A stretch of DNA of 64,000 nt from Verrucomicrobiota bacterium (GCA_016199985.1 JACQFQ010000020.1:1-64000), one strand, 5' to 3'; counted from the stretch's first letter, positions 38,601-47,408 are shown. Translations and numbers: made by a program. Notes: generated by a model from the sequence alone, not told the origin.

Positions 38601-41600
38601 ATACGCGCTCCATTACAACGAGCGCTTCCAGATCCGATTCACCCAATTCGACAACTATCCCATCCCTGTGGACGGGATCGCGATCGATGATGTCAGCGTC
38701 ACGGGAACGCCCGCCGGGCGCTTTCACCTGGAACTTCCGGATGTGGTGAGAGAGGGCGCGGCGGACGCTTCGCTCGGGAAGATCGTCCTGTCGATTCCCG
38801 CGTCGCGCGATGTCACGTTTCTGCTCTCAACCGCGGAGCCCACGGAGATTGACATCCCGGGGAGCGCAATCGTCCGCGCTGGGCAAAGCGCGGCGCAGTT
38901 CGCCATACGAGCCCGGGACAACCCGGTTCTGGACGGAACGCGACGAGCGCACATCAGCGCGCAAGCGCAGGGGTATTTTGGCGACCCGGGGGTGTTGATG
39001 GTGGGCGATGATGAAACCGCCCGGATGACATTGACCCTGCCCCCCCAGGTGACCGAGGCCAGCGGGCTCCTCATGAACGCAGGACATCTGGAGATCGATC
39101 AGCCCGCGGCCCGAAACATCCAAGTCACGCTCCGCTCCAGCGCGGCGGACAAGCTCTCAGTGCCCGACTTCGTTGTGGTGCCCGCGGGGGCCCAAGGAGT
39201 CGACTTTGACCTGATGCTTCTCAAGGACAAGGAGCTCACCGGCCCCATCCAGCTAAAGGTCTCCGCCGAAGTCTCCGGATGGGAAACCAACGCGGCGACG
39301 ACGCTCTATATCGACATCGATCCCGCGGCGCTCTCTCTGTCGCTCCCGGGGATCACGAGCGAAGGCAATCCGCCGGTGACGGCGACCGTCCTCCTCAGCG
39401 GGACGGTGAAAACGAACGTTGTCGTCACGCTGACCCCGGAGACGCCGGATTCCCTCCTCGCGCCGGCGCAGATCATTCTGCTCGCGGGACAATCCGGCGC
39501 GACGTTCAAGATTTCCGCGGTCGACAACAGCATCGCCGAGGGAGGGCGCGATGTGGCGCTGAGGGCGGAGGCGATCGGGTTCGTCGCGGGAAGGGCCTTT
39601 ATTCATCTGCTGGATGACGAAACGCCCCCCGCGCCGTATGGCCCGACTCCATCCGACACCGCGACGAACCAATCTCCGAAGCTCGAACTGCGATGGCACG
39701 CGGGGCTGGGGGATATTCTGGTGAACGGCGATTTCGAGTCGGGCGACTTCCGCGGATGGCAGCGGGCGTCGGAGAGCGCGGTCGGCTGGGTGATCAACGA
39801 CGGGACCGTGAACCCCGACGGACCCGACATCCCCGCCCCGGCCTTCGAGGGAGACTTCTCCGCTCTCGTGTCGCAGGACGCGCCCGGCCGGCACGAGCTT
39901 TTTCAGGACGTCGCGATCCCGCCCGACGCCAAGTCCGCCACGCTCTCCTGGTTCCATTTCATCCACAACCACGGCCCGGAGTATTTCAACCCCTCGCAGC
40001 AGTTCCGCGTGGAGATCCTCAATGACGACGGAGTGGTTCAGGAAACCGCCTTCGCGACACAGCCCGGCGACCCGCTCTCGGTGGAATGGACGCGCGTGGA
40101 GCATGACCTGACCCGCCATCGCGGCGAAACGTTGCGCATCCGCTTCGTCGAGGACGACGCCCTCGGCTACATCAATGTGGGCCTGGACAATGTGAAGCTC
40201 GAGCTCAGCGGCACAGGGCGCACTGACTTTGAGGTTTACCTGTCGAGAGATCCTGACATTCACGCGAAAGATCTCGCGGGGCTCTCGCCGACGAACACGT
40301 TCACGGTCTCCGGGCTGCCTCCCTCCACGGATTTCTACTGGCAGGTTGTCGCGGTGAAGGCGGGGGTCCGGACCGCGGGCCCGGTCTGGCGATTTCAAAC
40401 GCGCGGCGTGGGAGACATGGATCATTTTGAATGGTCCGACACACCCGGGCTCATCCGGTCCGGCGAGCCTTTCCACGCGACGCTGACGGCGCGCGACGTG
40501 TTCGGCTTTGTCGCGACGAACTTCTCCGGCGTCGCGCGGCTCAGGGCGCAGGCGGGCGACGGCAACACGGACACCGTGCTGATCACGGAGGTCGACCCGG
40601 GCAAGGACGATCAGGTGGAGTTGGGCAATGTGTCCAGCGGCCCGGCGGACGTGAGCGGTTGGCAGGTGGTTTTCTACGATCTGGATCGGTGGCCGAAGCC
40701 GAAGGCGACTTTCGTGATCCCGCGCGACACGATTCTCGCGCCTGGAGGAACCTGCGTCATTCGGGAGGGCGGCAAGGCGCCCGGAGCGTTTCCCCTGTTC
40801 CAGCTGGGGCAGAGCGTCGGCTGGGGATTCCTGCTCATCGGCCAACCCGTCGCGGTGGCGCTGCTGGACCCGGCCACGAATCTCGTCGACGTCGTTTGCG
40901 CGGTGGACGCGGATCCGTCCGCCATCACGTTGCCGGTTCCCATCCCTCCGCAGGCATGGACCGGAGTGCCGCTCGCCCCCATCACACAGCAGAGCAACAC
41001 CTGGCAGCGCGTCGGAGATCGCGACCGCAATTCGAACCGCGACTGGATCGTCGCGGATCGAAGCATGGGGAAGGCCAACACCGGGCTCGCCCTCCCGTTC
41101 AAGGCTTCCAACGCCTTCGATCTTGCGCCGACATCCGTCGCCGACTTCGTGCAGGGCGCGTGGTCGGGTTCGCTTGCGATCCAGGGCAGCGCTCCTGCGA
41201 TCACCCTGCGGGCGGATGACGGCGCGCGCCACGCCGGCGCCTCTTCTCCCATCGGCCTTGTTGCGCTGGACGACATCGCGCTCTCCCGCGTGGGTCGCCC
41301 GGCCTTCTCGCTGATCGATCAACGATTCACCCTCAGCTATGTCATCAGCAACTCGGGCCCGTCGATCGCCCAGGGCGTTTCGTTGCTGGACGCATTTCCA
41401 TTGGGAATCAGCCTGGAGTCGGCGTCCGTGCCGGATGGCTCCGCCGAGATCAGCCCCAGGCAAGTCCTCTGCCATCTGCCCAGCCTGGCGGCGGGCGCGA
41501 GCGCGCGGGTCGCGCTGACATTCTCGGGCAACGATCCAGGCGCCTACACCAACCGCGCCGAGCTGATCCTTCCCGCGCTGGATTCCTTCGCGGGAAACAA

Positions 41601-43383
41601 TGTCGCGGAGGACGCGCTCGACATCCTTCTGCCCATGTTGGTCACGCCGGATGTTTCCATCAGCGAAGGCAACACGGGAACCAACTTCGCGAACTTTCGC
41701 ATCCGGCTCTCGGGCGCCATCCAGCGGGAGGTACGGGCGCACTATGAGACGGTGGACGATGGGGCGACCGCGGGTCTGGACTACATCCCGGTCTCAGGCG
41801 ACATCGTGTTCGCGCCGGGAGTCACCAATCTCACCATTTCGGTGGGCGTGATCGGCGACTCCATCTACGAGATCAACGAACGCTTCCTCCTGAGACTCAG
41901 CTCGCCGGTGAACGCAACCCTCGGCGACGCGGAGGGGAAAGCCAGCATCCGCGACGATGAATCGCCGCCGCAGGTCGTGATCGAGAGCGTCAGGGTGATG
42001 GAAGGATCCCACGGAAGCCTTGGCATCGCGGAGGTGCCCGTGCGTCTCACAAGCCAGAACAGCCAGCCCGTGACGATGACCTACTTCACCAGCGACATCT
42101 CCGCCGTGGCCCCCGCCGACTACATCAGCCAGCGCGGGCAGCTCAGATTCGACATCGGAGTCACGCAACAGGTCATCCGGATTCCGATCGTGGGGGATGA
42201 CCGTCCTGAGGGAAACGAGGCGTTTTCGGTGAACCTCACCGCCGTCAGCGGCGCGTCCGTCGGAGCGGCCAACGCGACGGTTCTGATCGTCGACGATGAC
42301 CAGGCCCAGCTGAACGGCTTGTCCTGGGCGAACGTTGGGGCGACGCAGTCGGTGAACCAGCCGTTTCCGGTCCAACTCGCGGCCATCGACGGCGCCGGCC
42401 AGCCCGTCGCCGCGTTCAGCGAGCGCGTGTTCCTCCGCGCTTTCCGGTCGGCGCGAGCCGCGGGGCCGATAGGGGAAAGCAACGCTTGGGCATATCCGTT
42501 GCGCACCTTCTTCCACGACGCGCGTTGCCAGTTTCTGTATCTCACGAACGACCTCGGCGCCGCCGGACGCATCTCCCGAATATCGCTGCCGGTCCAGGCC
42601 GTGCCCGGCCAAACGCTGGAGCGCTTCGCGCTGCGCCTGAAGCACGTCAACGAAACATCGCTCGCTCACGGCGAATGGGACTCGTCCGACTGGACGACGG
42701 TGTACTCGGGCGACTTGACGATCCACGACCCGGGGCTTGTTCCGATTCCCATGCAAACGACGTTCGCCTACGACGGAGCGCGATCGATCCTGGTCGACTG
42801 GAGCTTCAACAACTCCTCGTATTCCTCGGACGGCCGGACGAGCTATGTCCTGACCGAGGATCTCCGGGCGCGTGTTTTCGAGACCGACAGCGCGTTTGGA
42901 TCGCCCCTCGATTGGGTGGGCGCGTACCCGCCGGCGACGCTGACCAACCGGGTGCCCGAGCTGCGATTCTGGATTGAGGACGACGTCCCGGTGGAGCCGA
43001 CCGAGGCTGGCCCGTTCGCAGGCGGCGTGTGGCGGGGAGTCGTACGCGTTTCAAACGAAGCGGACGCCGTGACGCTGGCGGCGCGTTCGGAGTCCGGGAT
43101 GGAAGCCATGAGCGAGCCCTTCTCCACCCTCGCCCAGGTCGGCGGAGGACCGGCGCCGCAGATCCTCGGCTTGTCGCTGCGCGATCTCGATCTGATCGTG
43201 GAATTCCGCGGCGTGGAGGACCATCGTTATCAAGTGGAGGCTAGCGAGGACCTGGGGAAGACGGTATGGACCCGCGTTGGGGCGATAGTCAACGGGAGCC
43301 CAGGAGGAACGAGCGTTGTTGTGGTCGATGTCGCAGGGGCCGGCCGACCGCACCGTTTCTATCGCGTGCGGGAGGTTCAATGA
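35677..43383 (+). CDS. Secreted M36 (fungalysin) metalloprotease with multiple accessory domains
   Basis: A 2,568-residue exported protein. A signal sequence (FLLLSAWVAWMGFGAASVLA) is followed by a fungalysin-type propeptide (about 60-220) and a catalytic domain with the zinc motif HEYTH at 514-518. GLGEGWSDFYALSLL downstream supplies the third zinc-ligand Glu typical of M36. After the protease come a BACON-like beta domain, a concanavalin-like segment, repeated beta domains, a second carbohydrate-binding-like segment, a lamin-tail-like domain (near nt 40570-40850), a DUF11-type domain (near 41330-41600) and two Calx-beta domains (near 41650-42300). The tail reads YQVEASEDLGKTVW...RFYRVREVQ. 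ATG 35677 is preferred to the GTG at 35665. It probably degrades extracellular protein while anchored through its tail and beta domains. Confidence 0.88.
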   Translation: MRIWPTFPSLSSRFLLLSAWVAWMGFGAASVLAFHSSESLPPIDRRIPANLGAKEAQALLPSRAAAESHLRDLLPSAQISYDPITGSPAFIRCLDGCLTGPNGAGKGVSLASVNAIPRTQAHRPLRAFLKEHAALFGHGAEILGDLTPSRDDLTARTGLRSISFAQRCQAIPILDAVMIAHITARGELLSLSSTFLADAEAAATRWSPQPAALAGQPPVTSVDAIIAAAENLGETIDASQIVPIDAAPLGAEQRREFKVGRFPGNTRCQLRWTPINPSTMTLCWQVELTRTQGGERYQVFIDARTRDTLIRRCLTVYEQPITLNVFTHDSPSPFSPGFAKPSAQQPPTAPRTLVTWTALDAHASPLGWIADGENETRGNNVQAALDLNADDFPDLPRPQGFPFRVFSPPLDLSLPADQNQDAAVVQLFYWCNWMHDRLYQLGFTESAGNFQKDNLGRGGQDGDPVIADAQDGSGVNNANFTPAPDGEPGRIQMYVFDGVDPTRDGDLDAEIILHEYTHGLSTRLVGGGVGLTTLQAGGLGEGWSDFYALSLLSESGDDPNACYAMGGYVTRGFFGLEENYYFGIRRYPYTTDLSKNPLTFKDIDPGQATSHPSAPRNPVFPFSSALASEVHNQGEVWCVTLWEARAALIRKHGWETGNELMLRIVTDGMKLTPPNPNFLQARDGILQADLVANGGANLGELWTAFARRGMGFSARSPVSSTTSGVREARDLPDALALDRVNGFVFTGPVGGPFFTGCQTLRVTNTQSGPVRWTLSNTAEWLSAEPSEGLLPPESAVDIQLCLAAPALDLNRGRYLAELTVTNLESGVAQSRSVDLRALQFTTMPFADDFEEKELRPEWLVANPPFGRVQITSLGGPHGGDTHLTFDSNSEGLPARNELTVGLDMRGWTNVVLRFWAKEFNDEPNPPPPSPFLDGADFDGVSISVDGSLWYEAQSLRELSSTNRELVVRLDETVARYALHYNERFQIRFTQFDNYPIPVDGIAIDDVSVTGTPAGRFHLELPDVVREGAADASLGKIVLSIPASRDVTFLLSTAEPTEIDIPGSAIVRAGQSAAQFAIRARDNPVLDGTRRAHISAQAQGYFGDPGVLMVGDDETARMTLTLPPQVTEASGLLMNAGHLEIDQPAARNIQVTLRSSAADKLSVPDFVVVPAGAQGVDFDLMLLKDKELTGPIQLKVSAEVSGWETNAATTLYIDIDPAALSLSLPGITSEGNPPVTATVLLSGTVKTNVVVTLTPETPDSLLAPAQIILLAGQSGATFKISAVDNSIAEGGRDVALRAEAIGFVAGRAFIHLLDDETPPAPYGPTPSDTATNQSPKLELRWHAGLGDILVNGDFESGDFRGWQRASESAVGWVINDGTVNPDGPDIPAPAFEGDFSALVSQDAPGRHELFQDVAIPPDAKSATLSWFHFIHNHGPEYFNPSQQFRVEILNDDGVVQETAFATQPGDPLSVEWTRVEHDLTRHRGETLRIRFVEDDALGYINVGLDNVKLELSGTGRTDFEVYLSRDPDIHAKDLAGLSPTNTFTVSGLPPSTDFYWQVVAVKAGVRTAGPVWRFQTRGVGDMDHFEWSDTPGLIRSGEPFHATLTARDVFGFVATNFSGVARLRAQAGDGNTDTVLITEVDPGKDDQVELGNVSSGPADVSGWQVVFYDLDRWPKPKATFVIPRDTILAPGGTCVIREGGKAPGAFPLFQLGQSVGWGFLLIGQPVAVALLDPATNLVDVVCAVDADPSAITLPVPIPPQAWTGVPLAPITQQSNTWQRVGDRDRNSNRDWIVADRSMGKANTGLALPFKASNAFDLAPTSVADFVQGAWSGSLAIQGSAPAITLRADDGARHAGASSPIGLVALDDIALSRVGRPAFSLIDQRFTLSYVISNSGPSIAQGVSLLDAFPLGISLESASVPDGSAEISPRQVLCHLPSLAAGASARVALTFSGNDPGAYTNRAELILPALDSFAGNNVAEDALDILLPMLVTPDVSISEGNTGTNFANFRIRLSGAIQREVRAHYETVDDGATAGLDYIPVSGDIVFAPGVTNLTISVGVIGDSIYEINERFLLRLSSPVNATLGDAEGKASIRDDESPPQVVIESVRVMEGSHGSLGIAEVPVRLTSQNSQPVTMTYFTSDISAVAPADYISQRGQLRFDIGVTQQVIRIPIVGDDRPEGNEAFSVNLTAVSGASVGAANATVLIVDDDQAQLNGLSWANVGATQSVNQPFPVQLAAIDGAGQPVAAFSERVFLRAFRSARAAGPIGESNAWAYPLRTFFHDARCQFLYLTNDLGAAGRISRISLPVQAVPGQTLERFALRLKHVNETSLAHGEWDSSDWTTVYSGDLTIHDPGLVPIPMQTTFAYDGARSILVDWSFNNSSYSSDGRTSYVLTEDLRARVFETDSAFGSPLDWVGAYPPATLTNRVPELRFWIEDDVPVEPTEAGPFAGGVWRGVVRVSNEADAVTLAARSESGMEAMSEPFSTLAQVGGGPAPQILGLSLRDLDLIVEFRGVEDHRYQVEASEDLGKTVWTRVGAIVNGSPGGTSVVVVDVAGAGRPHRFYRVREVQ

Positions 43384-43598
43384 TGACCTCGGGCAATCAC
43401 GCCGCATCGCCGCATCGGTCTCTTGTCGGGAGAGCGCCCCAATGTCCGAACTCCTGACCTCGTAGGACGGGGCTCCAAAAACACAAGGAGGACCCGCGGA
43501 GGACAAGGCCTTCCCGGACATCGCCTGCTCTGCGTTCTTCAATCCTTCGCGCGAATCACTTCCACCCCCGGATCGACCCGACAGAGTCTCAGCGCTCC

Positions 43599-43627
43599 TT
43601 GACTGCTCCTCCGCCCCTCGTTACGGT
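43599..43627 (+). promoter_or_regulatory. Candidate promoter for the bamD-lptE unit
   Basis: TTGACT at 43599-43604 and TACGGT at 43622-43627 are separated by 17 bp. The predicted start of transcription falls only a few bases before ATG 43636, so the mRNA would be nearly leaderless. The -10 match is partial (TAnnnT), so the call is tentative. Confidence 0.25.
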
Positions 43628-43635
43628 TCGCGCGC

Positions 43636-44625
43636 ATGAAGCATTGCCGTCTCGCATGGCTGAGCATACTCACAATGGCGATCTGTGTGGCGTTCCCCTA
43701 TCGATCCCCGGCGCCGCTGATCTACACGCCGGGCGAAGGATGGCGCTACGAAAAGGCGGGCGGCGAAGGAAAGTGGGTTCGCACCCGCGCGAAGGACCAG
43801 TTGGATGTCGCGCAAAAGGCCTACGAAGCCAAGGAATACTCCCTCGCCAAGAAAGCCTCCACGCGCACGGTGAACCAATGGCCATTCTCCGATTACGCGC
43901 CCCAAGCCCAGTATCTTCTCGCGAAATCGGAGGACGCCCTGGGCCACGATGAGCGCGCGTTCAAGGCCTACCAAAAGCTTCTCGAGAAGTATCCGAAGAT
44001 CGACAACTACGACGAGGCGCTCAAGCGCCAGCAGGAGATCGCCAACCGCTTCCTTGCGGGGAAATGGTTCAAGGTTTTCGGCGTCATCCCGCTGTTCCCC
44101 TCGATGGATAAGACCATCAAGATGTACGAGCAGATCGTGAAGAATGGTCCCTACAGCACCGTGGGACCCCAGGCGCAGATGAACATCGGGGCCGCCTACG
44201 AGAAGAAGTGGGCGAAGGACTATCCCGAAGCCGCCCGCGCCTATGAGAAAGTGGCCGACCGTTTCAATGGACAGCCCGTCGCCGCCGAGGCGCTCTACAA
44301 AGCGGGCGTGGCCTACATGAAGCAGGCAAAAACGGCGGAGTACGACCAGAGCGTGTCGTCGCAGGCGATGTCGACGTTCACCGACTACACGACGCTCTAC
44401 CCGGACCACGACAAAGTGCCGGAGGCGAAGAAGGCCGTCACTTCGCTCCGCACCGAGCAAGCGCTCGGCAGCTTCCAGATCGCGAGGTTTTACGAGCGGC
44501 GCAAGCTGTGGGAAGGCGCGCAAATCTACTACAATGAAGTGCTGATCAAGGATCCAGATTCCAAGCTCGCCGACGACGCGCGCCGGCATATCGACGACAT
44601 CAAGAACCGCCTGAAGGCGAAGTAG
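43636..44625 (+). CDS. bamD: BamD-like outer membrane assembly TPR lipoprotein
   Basis: A 329-residue periplasmic or outer-membrane-associated TPR protein of the BamD (YfiO) type, a component of the machine that inserts beta-barrel proteins. An N-terminal hydrophobic signal is followed by PLIYTPGEGWRYE and then tetratricopeptide-like helical repeats (AQKAYEAKEYSLAKKASTRTV, AFKAYQKLLEKYP, AYEKVADRFNGQPVAAEALY). The length is larger than E. coli BamD (245). No good lipobox is visible: the only Cys residues near the signal are in MKHC and MAIC, so lipidation is doubtful. It is followed 20 bp later by lptE, linking protein and LPS insertion in one transcript. Confidence 0.75.
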   Translation: MKHCRLAWLSILTMAICVAFPYRSPAPLIYTPGEGWRYEKAGGEGKWVRTRAKDQLDVAQKAYEAKEYSLAKKASTRTVNQWPFSDYAPQAQYLLAKSEDALGHDERAFKAYQKLLEKYPKIDNYDEALKRQQEIANRFLAGKWFKVFGVIPLFPSMDKTIKMYEQIVKNGPYSTVGPQAQMNIGAAYEKKWAKDYPEAARAYEKVADRFNGQPVAAEALYKAGVAYMKQAKTAEYDQSVSSQAMSTFTDYTTLYPDHDKVPEAKKAVTSLRTEQALGSFQIARFYERRKLWEGAQIYYNEVLIKDPDSKLADDARRHIDDIKNRLKAK

Positions 44626-44645
44626 CCCTCCGCCGCCCCCCACCC

Positions 44646-45215
44646 ATGGGCAACTCACCACCCCACAAACGAGCTGGCCGGATCCTGACCTCATCGAGTT
44701 GTGGGTTCATCGCCGCGGCGCAGGCGGCCCTCTTCGCGCTCGTGATGTTGACCGGATGCGCGGGCTATCAGCTCGGGCCGACGAATGGGCGGCGCGCCGG
44801 GGCTCAAAGCGTCAAGATTGCCCCCATTCAGAACGAAACCATCGAGCCTCGGCTCTCGGAGGCCGTGAACAATGCGCTGCGAAAACGCATCCAGCAGGAC
44901 GGCACGTTCCTGCTCGAGACCCGCGACGAGGGCGACATCATGGTCTCCGGCAAGATCAAGCATTTCGACCGAAGCTATCTCTCCTTCAACCCGAAGGACA
45001 TCATCACGCCCCGCGACTATCAGCTGCTTCTGACGCTGGAGCTGGACGCGGTGGAGCGATCCACCGGCAAGACGCTCTTGCATCGCGACATCACCGGTTC
45101 CACCACCGTGCGGGTGGGCGCGGACGTGAACAGCGCGGAACGAGAGGCCATCCCCCTCCTGGCGGAGGTCCTGGCCCGAAAAGCCGCGTCGCTCCTGACC
45201 GATGGAGACTGGTAA
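44646..45215 (+). CDS. lptE: LPS-assembly lipoprotein LptE
   Basis: Outer-membrane lipoprotein that plugs the LptD barrel and helps place lipopolysaccharide in the outer leaflet. The 189-residue product has a signal ending in the lipobox LTGC (Cys38) followed by AGYQLGP, the usual LptE opening. VKIAPIQNETIEPRLSEAVNNALRKRI and a DIMVSGKIKHF segment match the family's alternating beta/alpha layout. The n-region is long (about 20 residues before the hydrophobic core), but no internal ATG gives a better start. It forms an operon with bamD and ends just upstream of the rpsU promoter. Confidence 0.85.
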   Translation: MGNSPPHKRAGRILTSSSCGFIAAAQAALFALVMLTGCAGYQLGPTNGRRAGAQSVKIAPIQNETIEPRLSEAVNNALRKRIQQDGTFLLETRDEGDIMVSGKIKHFDRSYLSFNPKDIITPRDYQLLLTLELDAVERSTGKTLLHRDITGSTTVRVGADVNSAEREAIPLLAEVLARKAASLLTDGDW

Positions 45216-45224
45216 GAATCGGCG

Positions 45225-45253
45225 TTGACACCCCTTCGCCTCGCTCTTATTTT
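45225..45253 (+). promoter_or_regulatory. Near-consensus sigma-70 promoter for rpsU
   Basis: TTGACA (45225-45230) and TATTTT (45248-45253) with an ideal 17-bp spacer lie directly after lptE. Predicted transcription start is near 45260, giving a 5' leader of about 73 nt before the GTG start of rpsU. It is the best promoter match I found in the window. Confidence 0.75.
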
Positions 45254-45332
45254 CCCCCCCCTGACGCGTGGCGACGGCAGCGATGAAAGCTGTCCGTGAG
45301 ACCCTCGTCGGATCGAAGGGAAGTGACAACTA

Positions 45333-45530
45333 GTGACAGAGATTAAGCTCAAAAAAGGCGAATCGGTTGAAAAAGCGCTGCGGCGATTGAAGAAAAAGAT
45401 CGACCGCGAAGGCACCCTCAAGGAAGTCCGAAACCATCGGCACTTTGAGAAGCCCAGCGAGAAGCGCCGGCGCAAGATGAAGGCGGCGAGATTCTCGGCC
45501 ATGCTGAGCGCCCGCTACGCAGACCTCTAA
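45333..45530 (+). CDS. rpsU: 30S ribosomal protein S21
   Basis: A 65-residue basic ribosomal protein of the small subunit, near the anti-Shine-Dalgarno end of 16S rRNA. It reads LKKGESVEKALRRLKKK, then EVRNHRHFEKPSEKRRRKMKAA, the S21 signature. The start is GTG, preceded by a purine-rich AAGGGAAG about 10 nt upstream. It is flanked by its own strong promoter and a perfect-stem terminator, so it is expressed as a single-gene unit rather than in the rpsU-dnaG-rpoD arrangement of proteobacteria. Confidence 0.95.
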   Translation: MTEIKLKKGESVEKALRRLKKKIDREGTLKEVRNHRHFEKPSEKRRRKMKAARFSAMLSARYADL

Positions 45531-45548
45531 TCCGCCATGGATTTCACG

Positions 45549-45596
45549 ACAGCCGGATGTGTGGACACGCACATCCGGCTGTTTCATTTGCTTTTT
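45549..45596 (+). terminator. Intrinsic terminator after rpsU
   Basis: A perfect 13-bp stem (ACAGCCGGATGTG at 45549-45561 with its complement at 45570-45582) and an 8-nt loop, followed by a T-rich stretch ending in CTTTTT near 45591-45596. It starts 18 nt after the rpsU stop codon. The arrangement is a textbook Rho-independent terminator. Confidence 0.9.
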
Positions 45597-45723
45597 CGCC
45601 GACGGACTCCGAACAGATCCCTATCCCGTCCCGAACGGACGTTGACACAGAACCCGAACTCCCTGACGCCGCCGCCTCAAGCGGGCGCGGCGTCCCCGAC
45701 GCACGATCGCCAGCCCGGAACCG

Positions 45724-46854
45724 ATGCCCCCTGAAGCCCATCCCATCGCGTCCGCGCCCGCGCGCGCCGGCCTCGCTCGGCGGCTCGCGTGGCTCATGCG
45801 TCTGGCGGTCTGCGGGCTGCTTCTGGCGTTGATCCTGCACGGCATCTTTCGACTGGAGGCCCTGCGCGTCACGCCCCCCGAGGAATGGGCGCGAATGGAT
45901 CGCGGCGCTCAATTTCGCGCCGCCTGGAGCCAGGGGCCGCTCCAACTGGCAAGCACTTTCACCAAGCTGCGGCCCACCGCGGCTGTAACGTCCGTGCTGG
46001 TAATGGGCCTCATCCTGCTCACCGGGGTCGCCCGCTGGCGCATGGTTCTGGCGGCTCACGGACTGCGGCTTTCCTGGTCGCGGGCGATCGAGATCAGCCT
46101 GATTGCTCACTTCTTCAACTCGTTTCTTCTCGGGTCCGCGGGCGGCGACGTGATGAAGGCTCTCTATGCCGCGCGGGAGACGCGTCACCAGAAGACGGAG
46201 GCGGTCATCACGGTGTTCGTGGACCGCATCCTGGGCCTGTGGTCGTTGCTCCTGTTCGGATGCCTGCTCATGATCCCGAACTACGCGCTGCTCCAGCGAC
46301 ACGCCGACCTCCGGCGATGCAGCCTGCTCGTCCTCGCCTTGACGGGCGCGGCGAGCGTCCTCGTGATCCTGGCTTTTCGCGGCGGGCTCAGCCAGCGATG
46401 GAAGGGCCCGCGCAAGTTCCTGGAACGCCTGCCCAAGGCGGCCACGCTGGAGCGATCGCTGCGAGCGTGCCGGCGGTTCGGCAAGCATCCCGGCGCCTTC
46501 GCCAAAGTGCTCGGGGTTTCCACGGGATTGAACCTGCTCTGCGTTCTGCATGTGCAGGTCATCGCGAACGGGCTCGAGAAAATGCCGCTGGATCCATTGC
46601 TCACGGCGCTCATCGTTCCCGTGATCACGGTCATCATCGCGCTGCCCATCACTCCGAACGGATTGGGGATGCGCGAGTACCTGTTCGTCCATCTGCTCAG
46701 CGCCGCGCCGCTGGGAATCGACGCCTCCGCGGCCTTCTCCCTTTCGCTATGGGCCTATGGGGGAAGCGTCTTCTGGAGCCTCGTCGGCGGCGTGCTCTAT
46801 CTCACCTTCAAGCGCAAGCACCACCTCGAGGACATCGCGCAAGGCCAGGGCTGA
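45724..46854 (+). CDS. YbhN/UPF0104-type flippase-like membrane protein
   Basis: A 376-residue polytopic membrane protein of the lysylphosphatidylglycerol-synthase transmembrane-region family (YbhN, AglD2-like). Several hydrophobic helices are separated by family landmarks: RWRMVLAAHGLRLSWSRAIEISLIAHFFNSFLLGSAGGDVMKALY, a VFVDRILGLWSLL segment, and LPITPNGLGMREYLFVHLL near the C-terminus. Members are proposed to move or modify phospholipids or lipid-linked sugars; the substrate here is unknown. It starts 128 bp after the rpsU terminator and has no co-directional partner closely downstream. Its place in a run of envelope genes fits a lipid role. Confidence 0.8.
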   Translation: MPPEAHPIASAPARAGLARRLAWLMRLAVCGLLLALILHGIFRLEALRVTPPEEWARMDRGAQFRAAWSQGPLQLASTFTKLRPTAAVTSVLVMGLILLTGVARWRMVLAAHGLRLSWSRAIEISLIAHFFNSFLLGSAGGDVMKALYAARETRHQKTEAVITVFVDRILGLWSLLLFGCLLMIPNYALLQRHADLRRCSLLVLALTGAASVLVILAFRGGLSQRWKGPRKFLERLPKAATLERSLRACRRFGKHPGAFAKVLGVSTGLNLLCVLHVQVIANGLEKMPLDPLLTALIVPVITVIIALPITPNGLGMREYLFVHLLSAAPLGIDASAAFSLSLWAYGGSVFWSLVGGVLYLTFKRKHHLEDIAQGQG

Positions 46855-46901
46855 TCAACGATGCTGCGCCACGCGCGCGCCTGGGGCGAAGCCATGCCCG
46901 T

Positions 46902-47408
46902 TCACAACGGAGGGGACGAGGCCGGCGGCAGAGGACTGCTGGCGGGGGTGGGCGAAGAGAGGGAGCGTGTCACCTCGCCGGCAAGCTCATGATACTTGAC
47001 CAGGCTGATGATGAGGAGCACCCACCCCGCCAGCCAGGCGGCGGCGCCAACGAGCGGGATCGGAACGGACCACACCAACTCCACAATCGCGAACGCCAGC
47101 CCGAGCCCCTTGCCGCAGTCGCCGTGGTCGCCGCGCCCCCGCGCGGAGAAGAACGACTTGAACGAGTCCGGCGTCTTCTGAAACACGATGAAGTTCCAGA
47201 TCCATGAAAAGCAGGGAATCATGAGGAGCCAGACCATCGCGGGCTCAATGCGCCGATGCTCCGGGGGCACGCGCTTCAGGGCATTGATCACAAAAAAACA
47301 GATCGCGCCCTTGATCACCATGTAGGCCACGAAAAAACCGAAGCCTACAAGCACAAGCACGGCCACCGGCAACCCCGCCGCCCATGCGGACACGTTCGAT
47401 TGATTCAT
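46902..47408 (-). CDS. Small membrane protein of unknown family
   Basis: A 168-residue protein starting at ATG 47408 (MNQSNVSAW). It has hydrophobic segments near residues 10-33, 52-70 and 105-140, a soluble middle with KSFFSARGRGDHGDCGKGLGLAF, and a Ser/Pro-rich tail. The pattern LKRVPPEHRRIEPAMVWLLMIPCFSWIWNF looks conserved-protein-like, and I believe similar proteins occur in other bacteria, but I cannot name the family. The frame extends far upstream of 47408 without membrane or coding character, so the shorter start is used. It is convergent with the YbhN-type gene and downstream of the Tat-exported gene on the same strand (74-bp gap). Confidence 0.65.
   Translation of the reverse strand: MNQSNVSAWAAGLPVAVLVLVGFGFFVAYMVIKGAICFFVINALKRVPPEHRRIEPAMVWLLMIPCFSWIWNFIVFQKTPDSFKSFFSARGRGDHGDCGKGLGLAFAIVELVWSVPIPLVGAAAWLAGWVLLIISLVKYHELAGEVTRSLSSPTPASSPLPPASSPPL

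Noticed and set aside
39253-41742. An 829-codon minus-strand open frame opposite the M36 protease gene
   Set aside because: Composition is Arg/Asp/Gly-rich and featureless, whereas the plus strand encodes recognisable domains throughout.
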